From Dromaius novaehollandiae (lineage: Eukaryota; Chordata; Aves; Casuariiformes; Dromaiidae): 64,000 nucleotides of DNA. The first letter of the stretch is position 1. Each line of letters starts with the position of its first letter. The stretch spans positions 24,959,501 through 25,023,500 of the forward strand of contig NC_088111.1 of assembly GCF_036370855.1 (NCBI RefSeq), written 5' to 3'. The notes under the pieces are model-generated. The model was not told the origin of the DNA. It was given only the letters and a program-made list of their open reading frames with translations, and ran no database searches. A program made the position numbers and the translations under genes. Positions 10,372 to 23,800 of this stretch are shown here, in pieces.

Positions 10372-12560
10372 GCTGCCCATCCCTCTTCACAAGTGATTTC
10401 TAATTTATCTCAGACAACTCTGGTGCTTTGGGCATTCTCTCTGTGATAATCATGTTTGTACACAAATTTTTGAATTCATCCCACTTTTCCAGAGGCAAAA
10501 ACCCAGTCTGTCTGACTGGCAGGCCTTCTTTGAAGTATCTGTCACTGTGTCAGACCTGCCCTCTCCAATCAAAGGGGATTTCCTCAGTGCTGTGCTTGAA
10601 AGTTGTTTTTTTCTTCCAAAGCTGGGGCCAAGAATATGCTCAAGGAGTTTCATCCTGAAGGGGCCTGTAGCTTTTCCAAGGTGGTCCATGGGCTTAAGGT
10701 AATAAGCTCAAAGAGTGATGTGTTAGGGAATGAGGGCTGGAGTCAGCTCTCACTTGTGGGTGCCCAGTGCTCCTGATAGTGATGAATGGTCAAGCAGTAT
10801 CTGCCTGGGACTGTCTTCTCCCATATGACAGGGCTGGTGACAGGTGCCTGCAGTGGAGACCCTGCAGGCACAGGGAGGGGAGTCGGGAGAGTGGTTCCTG
10901 TCACCTTCAATGAAAAACCGTGGGCTGACTCTAATGCCACACCTGAACGCAGTCTGAGCCATTTGAAATGCCCTGTGATTGCTCAGAGCATCATCCACAG
11001 CCACAGATGCCTTGGTAAGGGGCTTACAGGTGCAATGATGCCCATCCAGCTGGGTCTGCTTCAAACCCTGACCACAACAGCCAGAGCGGAGTCACCCCGT
11101 GGCCCCAGGGCACCATAAGCCACTTGCTCTGCAGAGCAGCACTGCCAGCTTGGAGCCCTGCATGGAGCACAGGGGAGGGTCCAGGAAGAGCAGGCAGGCT
11201 AGCACCGATGCACTCACCCGGGGAAAGGCTCTCCAGGGAGCAGGGACATCCCTGGAGAAGAGGAAAGGAGCAATTGTGTGCTTGCAAAGAGAAGTAAATG
11301 AGCAAAAGAAATCTGTTTCTCTGTATGTCAACTTAGGGAAGGCTGCTGTGTTGCTGGAGCAGCAGGAGCTGCCTGAGGAGCCCTAGGGCAGGGACTATTG
11401 TGCTGTCCTGGAGAGAGGGGTTGGCATGCGGACTGCAGGCAGCATGGGGGTAAGGAATCTCCTGGACACAAGAACAAAGGATACAGAGTGTCACCGTCCT
11501 CTGTTTCCTTGTGCCATTGGGGCCAGTTCCAGCTTGGAGGCTGATGGGGAAGCTGACACACACCCCTGACCCCCAGAGCTGCTGTGCTTTCAAGGGGCCT
11601 TGGGCTGTGGTGTGAGTGCCTCTGTGCTGCAGAAACACTGGCCATGACCTGCAGTATTTCTCAACATTTCTCCCTGTACTTAAAACTTTCTTTTTATCTC
11701 TTTAGCAATGGGGAGGAGTTCCTGCTCCTGGACCGGGGAAGAAGGCACCATTGACTGCCAGCCCCGCCCCCACACTCAGAATTTCCTTCTGTTAAACTAA
11801 GTCCCTAGGTGATCAGCTCTGCAATGGAACAGCCCGTATGTCCACACTTTTCTCCAGTCCAGGAAAATGGACTGCATTTGGGAAGGAGATGGCTCAGGGC
11901 AGGCACAGAAATGTCTCTGCTTGCCACCACCTGCCCCAGGGATGAGGAAGAAAAGAGGTGCTGGGGCCAGTGCCCGCTAGCGGTGTGGCTTTCCCTGTAA
12001 GGCCTCTTTTCTGTTCCAAGCTCTGGGGACAGAGGGGCTCACTGGCTGCAACCAGCCTGGATACATGGAGTGGCAGAGCTATAGGAGCAGAAGCCAGATT
12101 CTCCCTGCAGACAGCTGGACGGGGACAGATGGGACCTGGCCCTTCCTCTTCCTCCCAAGCATGTCAGTCAAGGAAGTGCTGGAAGAACAGGCCTGGAGGG
12201 TTCCTCGTGGCACTGCATTGCCTGAGGTTGTGACAACTGACCATCCTCTTCCTGCAAATGCTTCCCAGGCCAAGCAGCTGGGGACAAGCAGCTGGCAGTG
12301 CTTATGGGAGTCCATCAGGGCCGTGACCTCCAGGTGAGCAAGAAGACCTTGGGCGCTTGCCACCCTGTTGGAGAGGACCTGGCCACTCGGAGGACTGGAG
12401 GGAGGTGGGACAGGTCCCATGGCTTACAAGGTGAAAGTGTTGACACATGTCTGGGGCCAGGGCCCAGCAACCTCCTAGGCCCTCTCCCAGCCCCTGGGAA
12501 GCCACTGCAGAAGCAAGCGAATCCCAGAGAACAATCTTCCTGTCAGTCCTGGGAGTCAAT
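10372..12560. other. downstream region of the olfactory receptor gene, no gene recognised
   Basis: GC-moderate sequence with short open frames on both strands, none longer than about 115 codons and none with motifs. No canonical AATAAA was found close behind the receptor stop codon. Confidence 0.35.
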
Positions 12561-13560
12561 GACAGGGTCACTTATGTGTGAAAACATGACAGGCCAACAG
12601 CAGGGGCGTGGCTGGGGTTTGTGCTTGTGAGGTCGCTTCTGCTTCGGAACCTGATAGGTCAGCAGCAGGCACGTGGCTTGGATGTTGATTGTGAGGTCAC
12701 TTTTGCCTGAGCACTGATAGCCCAGAACCAGGCACATGTCTGGGATACTTATTCTAAGGTAAACTCTTCTTCTGGATATGAGAAGCCAACAACAGGCTCT
12801 TGGCTCAGGTAGGTTCTGATGTCATCTCAATTTCTGACAGTGATAGGCAAGAAACAGTCTAACAGCATGGATATTGATTGGGATGTAGCTTCTGCTTCAG
12901 GAGCTGATATGCCAGAAGCAGGCAAATGACTGGGCTTGGTGCCTGTGAGCTCACTTCCGCCTGAGAACCTGATAGGCTAGCAGCAGGCTCAGGTTCACAG
13001 AAGTGGCTGTGAGGTCACTTCAGTCTTAACAGGTGAAGGCCAGCAGCAGAAACATGAAGTCATTCTCTCTCTGAAGATAATAGGCTGGAAACAGGCTTAT
13101 GACTTGGATGTTGATTGTGAGCTCACTTCTTCCTGAGTATGTGATAGGCCAGCACCAGCCACATGACTTGGATGTTAACTGTGAGGTCACGTCTCTCTGA
13201 GTACCTAGTAGGCCAGCAGCAGGCACAAGACTTCAATTCTGATTGTGAGGTCACTTATTTCTCTGGAGCTGATAGGTCAACAGCAGGCTCTTGGCTCATG
13301 CAGGTTCCTCTGATGTCACCTCTTTCCCACTGATGACAGGCCAGCAACAGCCTCATGGCTTAGATGTTGACTGTGAGGTTGCTTCTGCCTCAGCAGCTGG
13401 TATGTCAGAAGCAGACAGAGAATTGGGCTTTGTGCTTGTGAGGTCACTTCCCTCTGAGTACCGGCTAGACTAGCCGCAGGAACAGTGTCAGCGAAGTGGC
13501 TGTGAGGTCGTTTCAGTGTGAACAGCTGATCAGCAGGACCAGGGCTGTGAAATGGGTTGT
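12560..13560 (+). repeat. 64-bp minisatellite array B
   Basis: Head-to-tail units with a strict 64-bp period. The GGCC of 'ataggccagcagcagg' (or its variant) starts at 13147, 13211, 13275, 13339 and 13403. Each unit carries TTGTGAGGTCACTT and 'gataggccagcagcaggc'. About 15 units; inverted relative to array A. The period is not a multiple of 3, so it is not coding. Confidence 0.9.
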
Positions 13561-13599
13561 GAGGACACTTCTGTCTCTGTAGACGATAGGCCAGAAATG

Positions 13600-16500
13600 C
13601 GCTGGCCTTGCAGGGCTGTTCCCTGCTGGGCTGGGGCACTACAGGGAGGCTTGAGCTACTCCCGGGCTGCATTGGGCAGGGAGCTTGTGCCAGGCTGCTG
13701 CTGCCATGGGTCCAGCAAGGTGCCTGGAGTCCCCTGAACAGACTCATCACCGAGTTCATGCAAGCAGGGTTTTACTGTTGTGTTTGGGATTTTCTGCACA
13801 CTGAAAGAAAGAGACTGCTGTTGCATTTAAAAAACAAAGATTTATCAGCCCATACAAATGACTTGCACACCGCATTAAGCTACAAAAAACAGTTCATACA
13901 GTTGTGTGGGGACATTTAGTTAGTAAACAGCACAAAAGGAAATATGAAACCAGTGGAATGGCTGAAGAAAGTAAGTGTCTTATATGTACTAATGCTGTAA
14001 CTTTACCCAGCCAATTTGCACTTCTTTAGATAGAAGTCCTGTGTTTCCATGCTCATATTTTTTTTAAAAAATGTTACTTCTGCTCCTTTCTCTTTTCCTT
14101 CCCCCTTCATTAATGGCTGCCTAATTTCAACTGACCCCTTGCCCTGCGTGCATTTGGCTGGTCAGTGCCCATGGATGATGTGAGAACCATCACCTGTCCA
14201 GCCAGCATGGTGGGGACCAGCAGGCATGGTGGGGATCAGCAGGATTGCTTAGGGCAGCTATGGTACGTGTCTCCAAAAAAAGGGCTTTGAAAGGCGTCCT
14301 GATCACAGAACAGCATATTACTTGCTGAAGGATGGGGAGTATTAACACCACCACCACCAAGTGGGGGGGGAGGGGGAAAGAAAAGAAAAAGCATTAACAT
14401 CTCTGTCTTCCTTGCTAAAACTTTATTTTTAAACTTCTTGCTTTGCAATTCTTTTTCTTGAAAGGCTGAATGCTAGCCAACATGATACAGGCCAAGGTTC
14501 AAAATACCTGCAGAGCCAGGAGACAAGCAAAGGTCTCCCTTGGAGCCTGCAGGAATACGTGCTCGGGAAACATTTGCAGTTCATACCCTGAACCTGCCAG
14601 GTTTGTTTGTTAGCACCACATCCCTTGAAGAAAAATGCACACAGGTCTCTTTTTTCTTCTTTAATCCCGTAGAATTAATTGACTCAAGTAAATTAGGTGG
14701 AATTCATGGTTAAGGAGGTGGCCTGGCTTTAATGTGCTTCCTGTTATTTCTGCCTTAATAGCCACGTTTCTTTTTGATTGAATGACATCAAATAAGAATG
14801 TTGTGCATGACCATATTTTCCACTCCAAATTAAACAGTCAGGATGTTGCTGGCAGACCAGGGAGCTGGAAGACGCTGGTCATAAATCTCTCTCTGTGGCA
14901 AGAACTCCTGCTGATATCAGTGGGATTCAGGCTGTGGTTTCCACCACCTCCTAAGACTCTGTAGCTCCCAGAAGATGGCTCTGCATCAGCCTGACTGCAG
15001 GTCATGCACTTTTTTTCAGACTACTCTTTTTTTTTTTTTTTTTTAATATATAACAGTGGAATGCAACCAAGTTTTTCTTGGTTGTTGTTGAAAGAAATGT
15101 GTTTCTTTACTTTCATTTAACTTAAAAGGAACAGTAGTACAGTACACTTGTCACTTAATATAAACATTTCCTTCAGCTGGGTACAGTTACCAAACCTAAC
15201 CAATCCCACAGCCTATAATGCTACATTGCAGGCACTAAAAGCATTTCAATTCTCAGAACAATTCTATTTCTACATCTGTATCTTTTTCTTAATGAGAAAG
15301 ATGAAGCACAAATAGACTTAGTGCTCTTTTGTTCCTTTTTTGCTTTTAGGCAGAAAATCTATTCTGTTGTTTGGCATCCCTGTATTACAGCATCTTTACC
15401 TTTAGTAGAAGCATTTGAGAGCTGTGAAAGTATGCAGAAATGGGTTATGTGGTTGGGTGCTCATCTGTCACTTAAGAGGAACATCTCCATCTGGGTTATG
15501 TGATGATTGCCTCTGTGATCATCTCCCAGTGATGCCTAGTAAGTGCCCGCATATCCTGCTAGTGCTTTCCACTGGGGACCAGAACTGCCTGAGTGTTGAT
15601 CATCTGATCAGATGCACAGAGAAATGCATCCTGTGAAAGGATGCTTGCCACTTTGTTCATGAGGTAGGGGCTTTGTCAGTTTATGTGCTTGAGGTACCAT
15701 TTGCAGGCAATGGCTTGCGATCTTCCTGAGCAAGAAACCTGGTCTGAAGGAGCCTCTGGAAATGAGGCAGCAGGCTGTGAGCTGGGGAGCTCTTCAGGCA
15801 GGTTGAAAGCTGGTCACCTCTTACAAAACGACCTTTGAAATTATGATTCATAACCAGGTTTCTTTGGCAGTGCCTGCCCTCACCTTTCCTGCCTATGCTG
15901 TGCTACTTGTGCTCCAGACTGACTTGGGCACAAGCCCATCCTGAACTGAAAACTCTGCAGTCCCGGGGGTGTAGCAGCACGCCCAGGCTCATCCACCTTG
16001 CTGAAGGGCTCATCTTCTTTTCTCAAACACACCCCCACACGCATCGAACTGTGATGCTCCTCAAGAGTGACCTTACATCTCAGTAGCTCTGAAGTCAGGC
16101 AGAGGTTAAGGTCTATTTCTGTCTGTGTAGCCAGGTCTATAATGTAATCGAAGTAGGATTTTTTTCCCCCCTTTTATTAAGAAATCTGTCTGTCTTGGTA
16201 GGTGTTTTCTGACACTTAGTACTATCTGGCTGATAAACAGTTTGCAGTTTACATCCTGTTTGCATGTGTTTACATGTGTTAGTTTGCTTAGTTTGCATAG
16301 ATACATAGTTATTAGTTACACAGCAGCCTAGTCTACATGCCTCAAAATTCTCATACAAACTTCCCTTTCACCAGCATGCAGGAAGCCCAGAGGACAGCAC
16401 CAGCTATCATTGATATTCCACATGTCCATGTACGGTGGGAGGCTTGCAGTCTCACTGGACGCTACATTAACCACGTTGTTACAGAACGGTCCAGCATACA

Positions 16501-17884
16501 TACCAGTCTTGTTGCTTCCAACATCAGATGTATGTCATGAGAATCTCCCCAAAGACATATTTCTATCAGTAGTTTTCCCTTTTCAGTTTCAGTTATGCAT
16601 CCTCTAAGCACCTGAATGCTGTGCTTTCCCAAGCAACTGGATACTGTTATCACGAGGGCACCCTACCTGAAGCTCTTCAAATTTGCTTAGGCAGAAAACA
16701 AGACTGAAAACATTTGTCTAAACTCTTTTCCGAGTCAAGAGATTCACTTGGACCCAGCCTTTCCCACATTCCCACACATATAGGCTTATCAGGCAGATCT
16801 GCAAGTGTTAATTTGCCTAGGAGAATAATTCCAGTGACTTTGAGATGACTATTTATATCTTTAGTCCAGTGTATACAATGCGTGCAATCTAAAAGGCCAT
16901 CAAGATGTGTTCACTAAACGCATACCTTCCGACAGTCTGCCCTTGAACAGTATGGTTATTGCATTGTTCATAAGAGAAATCAATTGCGCCTTTCAATGCC
17001 TTAACTGCAAGGTCAGTTCTTCTTTATAAAGGCCAAAGCATGAAAAATTAGGAAGCTAAATTCCATCTTGTGTTTCAGTGCCTTTAGGAAGACAACTCCC
17101 TCGATTTCCAGCAGCACGCTTCAGCAGGAGTACAGCCTTCACTTTCTAGACTTCTGAGAGTTGGCATTAAAAGAAGGTGTTTAAAAGATGAAACAGCTTA
17201 CTCTCCAGCTGATGATGTTTTCCTGCGTATGGAAACAAAAATCCTAACTGGATGTGTTTACCATCAAATGCTTTCAAAGTGCATAACTTGGATACTGTTG
17301 GTAAATTCCTTCTAAAATTGAATACTGAAATTCCAGCATGTCAACAGTTTCTGGCATCACGGCAGGTCCCTTTTCCGACAGAAGGCTCCAGTAGCTCAGA
17401 GCTAAGCCCCCACCTCAGGGGTCAGCGCTGGCCCTAGAAACAATCCTCCATTTCCTCAGGATCGGGGTAGCCATGTCGCTCTCTGATGTCCAGTAGCCAG
17501 AGTGCAGAGGTTCCACCTTATCTTTCCAAAGAGGATGAGAAGAAAATGGACTTAGGATATAATGGTTAACATCCTCAAAATGTTCAAAGCCCTTCAGCCC
17601 AAGCAGCAGTACCTCAAACACTGACATCTTTGAGGCTCTACCTGAAGCCTTTCTTGCAGTTCCTTCAAATGATAACATAAAATATCATGACTAATGCTGT
17701 CCTGCTAATTGAAACTCTGCAGCTTCTCCCCAAACTATTGCTGCTTCCCTGCAGTCCATCTGCCTCCTCCCATTTCCATTTCATATCTTTAACAGTTCAC
17801 TAAACTCAGTCCACTAGTCAATCCTCATCCGTATATATCTGATCTATCTCCAGATGGACGGGCAGGACTTGAGAGCAAAGCCTT
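13600..17884. other. AT-rich non-coding DNA
   Basis: No supported gene. Contains a 19-bp tandem pair (gcatggtggggaccagcag) near 14205-14243, a poly-T run near 15028-15044 and a G-rich tract near 14361. One 60-nt block at 17642-17701 (minus) has an acceptor and a donor and reads DSISHDILCYHLKELQERLQ, but its phase does not join the neighbouring exons. It may be an alternative exon or chance. Confidence 0.35.
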
Positions 17885-17946
17885 TCATTCCTTCTTAAAA
17901 AGTTGCAAGTTATTGGATTTTGTCTCCCAGAACTGGTCTGCAGTAG
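17885..17946 (-). CDS. candidate last exon of the unidentified gene
   Basis: Acceptor TCTCTTCAG, then 19 codons (TADQFWETKSNNLQLFKKE) and TGA at 17885-17887. Phase 1 in, matching the exon at 18616. No poly(A) signal close behind was found. Confidence 0.35.
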
Positions 17947-18615
17947 CTGAAGAGAAAGTCTAAAGCTGGGAGGAAGAAAAAGTTATTCTGCATTTCCAGA
18001 TAATACTTAAATATCAACTAGTAAAGCTAGTCATCTCTTTTTTGGAAGAGAATTTCAATGAAGAAAGCAACAAAAACTTTGAAGGTTTTTGCTGCATTAT
18101 TTGCAGTACTTTTTACATTGTTGAAACCAAAGAATTTAAAGTCATATTTCAGCTTACTGTGGGCTGAGTTTTGCTGACCTAGAATGTATACAGCTAATTG
18201 TTAAATCTATAGATAGCACACCCATAAAGGAAACAGCTGGTCTTTCAAGCAACAAATTACATTTGACTCCCAATAGATAAACCTGTCCTGCTTATAAACC
18301 AATCAAGTTGACATCTCCATGAAACACACAGACAACAACATCCCCAAACCCACCTTTTTAAACCAGAAGACTTTTTGAGTATACTCTCCTTTTTTATTAG
18401 ACCAGACGTGGTCTTTTACTATGACAAGGCGTTGCTTATATTCTGAATCTACGTATATTCGGCATTTTATCCATTCTTAAGAAACTGCTTTTTTCTACTA
18501 CTATAAAAGCTCAATACTGACAGAAGTTTTTCAAGCACACAAATGTATTGATTCCTCAGTTATATTCTCTGCAAACAGCTGACATCATTTACAGTTCTAA
18601 CACAGGCTCTGCTAC

Positions 18616-18692
18616 CTTGGATGTCACACGCTGAATCTGTCACAGGGCTTCTGGATAAAGGCATGGAAGAATGACCATCTCTCTTCTTAAAG
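18616..18692 (-). CDS. candidate exon of the unidentified gene
   Basis: 77 nt. Acceptor CCAAATTTCAG, donor CCAAG|GTAGCA. Reads FKKRDGHSSMPLSRSPVTDS and onward, basic and Ser-rich. Phase 2 in, phase 1 out. Confidence 0.45.
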
Positions 18693-19117
18693 CTGAAATT
18701 TGGTCAGAGAGACCACCCACACCAGCAAATCATACCTAAAAATGAATTCGACACAACACATGTCATAGGTTAAAGAAAGGTAAAGAAATGCCATCATTGC
18801 CTCTATACATTTTCTGTTATGGAGGTTTTCTTTCTGAGTAACCTACTGTAAAGCAGAGGCACAGTAGGATTTTACTTTAGAATACTTAGTGTTTACTCCT
18901 AACCCCTCCAAAGAAATCTAATTGTGCTGGAAGAAACAATTCTGAAAGAGAGCCCACTGAAAGCCACCAGTGCCAACAAATTAAATATTATGCCAGTGGA
19001 TTAAATATTGCCACCATTTAGACTCTGTAGGAGAGCAGGGAGGGGAACACTCCACTCAGGCAGTGGCTCCTCCTCTTCAGTAGATTCCTCCCTCCTCTGT
19101 TCTCTAATCACGCTCAC

Positions 19118-19225
19118 CTGCTGAAAGCTCTGTTAGGGCTCTGCTTCCTATGCCTCTGAAAATGTTCCTCATCATTGTCATCAGAGGAGGACAAGGGCAT
19201 ACTGTTGTAGAGTTCATGTATCCAC
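19118..19225 (-). CDS. candidate exon of the unidentified gene
   Basis: 108 nt. Long T-rich acceptor ending GCTTTCAG, donor AGCAG|GTGAGC. Reads WIHELYNSMPLSSSDDNDEE then a basic stretch. Phase 2 in and out. One of the best-supported blocks. Confidence 0.6.
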
Positions 19226-20012
19226 CTGAAAGCATTTCAAAGGCAACAACAAAAACAAGATTAAGAACACGCTAAGTCATATCAAAAATCAAGTGAAGTC
19301 TATCTCAGACTGTACTGTGAGATCTATGAATTTTCTAGTCCATTATATTCCTCAAGCATGTGATTTCAAAAAGCATTACACGTTTTCCCTTGTGAGAGCA
19401 AAATTCAGTCTTTGTTGGAAAGGTAAAATGTTTAACTGTTTTACAAACAAAATTCAGCTACAAGGGACTCATTTTCTCTAATCAGTCTGACAAATAAAGC
19501 ATCCAGTTTCACTGAGCATGAAGTATTCACTCCGTGAAACATAAGCCCCTTGCACTTATTTGTCGGTCTTCTGAAACTGATGCACCCTCTTCTTTCCTAA
19601 ACTGACTGCTTGAAAAAATGCTAAACAAAGTGCACATATCATGCAATAGATAGCATTCTCCAAGCTCTAAGTGCTCACAGAATCCAAGCTACCTTTGTCA
19701 CCACCATCACCTATCACACCTCTTTTTGGAATTCTTCTTGATTAAGAAAGCTTCCACAGAGAAACACTCCAAGAAAAAAACAAAAAACAAAAAACAACAG
19801 CTTATACTGGTGTTTGAGTGATTCAAGAAGTACATAGTGATACTATTCAGTTTGACTTTTGCAAAACATTATACCAGAGCTGTGCAAAGTAACTGTATTG
19901 CATTTGTGAATCAGGTCCCCCTGATTTCCACTGAGCTCTGTGTTCAAAGCGGTTACCAAAAAAAGCAGGGCAAGTAAAGAAGGGAGCTCCTGAGAGAGCT
20001 TCAGTTACTTAC

Positions 20013-20166
20013 TCCCAAGGTCTCCAGGCTTTATGACTTCTCAGTGTCTCTGCCTTTGTTTTCTTCACAGTTTGTCTCCCTGACACAGGCAGACCAGACA
20101 GTGTTGCATGGAGCCTGAGAAGCAGATGCGACCTATCCAAAGGCGGCAACAGCTGGGTCAAGCAGC
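20013..20166 (-). CDS. candidate exon of the unidentified gene
   Basis: 154 nt. Acceptor CTACTGGCAG, strong donor TTGGGA|GTAAGT. Reads CLTQLLPPLDRSHLLLRLHA and then a basic segment ending HKAWRPW. Phase 1 in, phase 2 out, joining both neighbours. Confidence 0.6.
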
Positions 20167-20893
20167 CTGCCAGTAGACAATCACATCTTGACATAAGTTC
20201 TCAGTCTTCTTTAAAATCACTGCAGGCTACAAAGAAGATGGCATAAAAAACTAGGTGACAGTATAGATTATATGATGCCATACCTAATACTGAAGAACTG
20301 ACTGAGCTACATACCCAGTTCTGTCTGTAAGCTAATAATTGGTTCCAGCTTCTTCAGTGACACTAATTACAGATGAGCTTCTCTGAATTTTGCATATAAA
20401 CAAGAACTGACTTCTACCTCGATGTCAAACTAAAAAGTTTTTATGAACCCATTCTGAATCATGGAGCAGAAGAGACTAAGAATACAGTAAAACTTCCAGA
20501 CTCTTCTGCGAGGTCTAACTAAATTACCTACCCATCTTCAGAAATTCTTTGCTATATTTCACAATTAAATAGTCTGATGAAAATTTTTAGAAGGGGCTTC
20601 TTGCTTCAAGTGCAGAACAAAAGGATTTTGGTTAAAGAATCTCAGCCAATACTTCCTAAATCATGTCATCACTGACCCCAAAATGTTGTAATTTTAGAAC
20701 TCACTTGCTATTGAAAGGTATCATTTCTCCCAAGGAAAAGATCTTGCTTCCTTTGTAGCTTCAGACTGTCACAGTTACAATGCTCTGTATCCATCCGTGT
20801 AACCACCCATCTGAAAATCCTTTAAAGCATTTTTGGGTGTTGTGACCGACACGACAACCGATAAATAAGAACCATCATTAGCCATACACCTAC

Positions 20894-20957
20894 CAATTAG
20901 TTCTTTTGAAGCAAAGGCTTTATGAGTGGGCACTTCTAAATGTGTACATTCCCCTGA
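20894..20957 (-). CDS. candidate exon of the unidentified gene
   Basis: Reads SGECTHLEVPTHKAFASKEL, with a strong donor ATTG|GTAGGT at 20893. An alternative, better acceptor (TTTGCTTTTGGCAG) would start the exon at 20998 in phase 1; the 20957 start keeps phase with the upstream block. Which is used cannot be decided from sequence. Confidence 0.5.
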
Positions 20958-21167
20958 CTGGAGAAGACCTGCCCATGTAGAATATCTTTGTTTGCGTTCT
21001 GCCAAAAGCAAAGAATTTAGAAGAGTGTTACAAGCTCCTTTAAGATAAAGCAGGGTAGCAATGAAGCAGAACATGTGATGTGTTTCACCCATCTCTTTAC
21101 GGACCACAGGGAAGTTTCAAATGTCTTTTATCAATGCACAGGACAAGTGGACCACTCGCACACCCAC

Positions 21168-21317
21168 TTTTTCAGGAGGACTGAAAGTCACCACAGAGAG
21201 CGAGAAAGCTGGGTTTGGTACTGTTCTTTTAGAGATACACAGGTCATTGTTTGAATTCCGTGTGGAAAGATTTGATTGAAAATCAGGAAGTTTGACATGG
21301 AAATAGTAAAACTCATT
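21168..21317 (-). CDS. candidate exon of the unidentified gene
   Basis: 150 nt, 50 codons, phase 0 in and out. Acceptor ends GAGTTACAG, donor GAAAAA|GTGGGT. Starts NEFYYFHVKLPDFQSN and ends VVTFSPPEK. The frame stays open about 50 nt past the donor before TGA. Confidence 0.45.
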
Positions 21318-21716
21318 CTGTAACTCTTCAGTAAAAATAGTGCAGTGAAATGGAAATGGTATTATAAACTGTAAACTATAAGTAGGAAAAGGAACTGAAT
21401 TATAAAGAGTAGACATCCTGAAGTCACGCTGTAGAAGTTAGCATTACATTTGCAGTATAGTGCTGATATCCATTAGACACAGATCAGTGCATATGAAAAA
21501 TGAAAAACAGCAAGGAGTATGCCAAGTGACAAAGAAATACAATGTGCACAGACACCGGCATCTAGCAAAAACAGTGAAATTCTACAAGTAAGCAGAATGA
21601 TGGTAAGAAATTTAAATAAAAGTATTGTGGGTGTTTATATTCTTTTCCTTCATTAAATTATATCCTGTTTAGACACAAGAAATCAGCCCTTCAGAAGAAC
21701 TGTGCAGATAACCTAC

Positions 21717-21818
21717 TTTCCAGGAAAGCTTGATAGCATTCAACAGTTTTCCTTGGTCTAAGGTCATAGGGCATTTGAGAATCTTTGCCATCTTCAGCTT
21801 CTCAGTCTTAGCCTTCCT
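21717..21818 (-). CDS. candidate exon of the unidentified gene
   Basis: 102 nt, 34 codons, phase 0 in and out. Donor TGGAAA|GTAGGT is good; the acceptor GTGTCACCAG has a weak pyrimidine tract. Starts RKAKTEKLKMAKIL, basic and helical. Confidence 0.4.
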
Positions 21819-22085
21819 CTGGTGACACAATAATTATACCCAATTCTTCAATGAGAAAAAAAAGTACTCAACGGATACCTTTAGGCCACTAGTGTCTGTA
21901 AAGTAACTTGAAGTTCTTCCACAAAGATGACTAGAATGCAAAACACTGAGTTTGCCTGCCTAGACAGCTTTTAATAATATCCTCTTGCATTAATAGCTGG
22001 ATGCCAGGAAAGGAATGTACATGCTCTGTTTACCTACTGGCCCAATAAGAGTAATTTCATTTTATTCCTCAGTAAAAATAATCTT

Positions 22086-22109
22086 AAAAAAAAAAAAAAA
22101 AAAAAAAAA
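22086..22109 (+). repeat. poly-A run (24 nt)
   Basis: Pure A homopolymer. It could be the tail of an old retroposon inserted on the plus strand, but no target-site duplication was seen. Confidence 0.9.
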
Positions 22110-22349
22110 GAGTGGTCCTGCTTTCTGAATGCAGGATAAATGATATGGGGTATAGAGACAGACCACATGGGAAACTCAGAAATAAGTCTGTGAGCATTGC
22201 CAACGCCACTCCTCAGTCCTCCAACACTCTTCTCTTTGATCATAAAAAAAAGAATTTCTCTGCTCTCCTATTCTTCGAATTCCAGTTGTTTCAATTCCAC
22301 CTGTTCCAATGATCCCATCTAACCTCCTTTAAACCAGCACTCCCTGTAA

Positions 22350-23800
22350 TCACTCATTCTCTTCTGGTATGCTTCCCACTATAAAAACATGCTTCAGTTT
22401 TCTCCCCATTTCCAGTTCCAGAGTTTTCACTTTGCTCCTGAATGAAATCCCACATACTCTTTTCTCCCATTCAGCATGCTTATTTATACTACATATTTAT
22501 ACTGGCTTTCTGCAAGTTTCTCCTTGCCAGTGCCCTGAAATCCACACACTTTATCCGCATTACACTACTCCACTCTCTAGGCGGCCGTGTATTGAAGCAG
22601 CTCTCCTTAAAATCTTCAGTTAACTTTCCTTAAGGAGACTTCCAAACCATCAGTCGATTCTCACTCCCCCTTACCAGTCTGCTGCCTTTGGCACATTTGA
22701 CCATGTTTCTTCTTGTTCTTCTCTTGCCCTACTTTGATTTCTTTTGGCCCCCTCCCCAGTTTCCTCCTATCTCTCTAAATGGTCTCTTGCTGTTCTACAA
22801 GGAGTTCTGATGCCAAGGGGCTTGTTTGGGAGTCCCAGGCTAGGTCTAAACTAATGCATAAAAACAGGCCATGGACTGTTCCCTGGCCTGTTAATGACTA
22901 ATAACATGATTACCCCAGGGATAATTAATACTTCTTTCATGGACATTTGGCTTATACCTTTTTGTAGGTTTTCATTTCCATCGTTCAAGTCCTGCACAGG
23001 CTGCGGAACTTGAAATGCTGCTTTCACAAGGTATTGCGTAATTACATCTCTTAATCAAGGCCTGATCACCTAAACTACTGCAACACGCTTTTCTGTCCTG
23101 AAATACAGCCTTGCCCCACTCAGATCCATTCAGAAAGTTGCTATAAAGGTCTCATTCTGAACTTACTGCCTTAATCACAAAGAGGATTCTCAGGAAACCC
23201 TTCAAGTTTCTTCTGTCACAGCAAACATAAAGTTGCTAAGGCCTTTCATGACTTATCCTCCTTCCTATAGTATTTCCCACTGAGTACCCAAAGGACAGTT
23301 CTGAATTCCAAGCCGGCCCCAGCAGCAGCTCCCACTGACTGCCTGCTCAATGTAGAAATGCAGAAATGCGTTCTCTCCTCCCCTGCTGTCTTCATGCTTG
23401 GGAGGAGCTTTTCATATGCATCATATTCGTACTGCCTCCTGAGAATTCTTGCTGGGCTGCTCAAAACCCATGAAAACTGTCAGGCTACTGCTATGGTGAG
23501 AGCAATGCTCCTCATTCAGAGTAGGACTGTCCATTTCTTTCTAGTCTCACCTGCCAACAGCCATCTGTTGCCTTTTCTCTTGTGCTAGGTTATAAGCATT
23601 TTGGAAAAGGACTGGTTTCTTTTGCTGACTCTCTGTCCTGAGCTTAGTAGCAGGGCTCTGGAGTCCCTGACCACGGCTTGTAAGCTCTATGGCTATACAG
23701 CAATGTAAATAGATCAAAAATATCCAGTAGTTCAGCTCATTTCCACTGTTGAAGGTAAGACTTTTGGCCAGAACACAGTAAAGAAAATTGAAAGCCATAG
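22350..23800 (+). other. possible degenerate LINE-like sequence
   Basis: Around 23070-23130 the plus strand reads HLNYCNTLF, faintly like the 'LDYCNALL' box of LINE reverse transcriptases, followed by broken frames. Weak similarity only; may be chance. Confidence 0.2.

Noticed and set aside
21117-21119. Reading the 20775-21416 minus frame as one exon with a recoded TGA
   Set aside because: Splice sites at 21168 and 20957/20998 explain the open parts without recoding.
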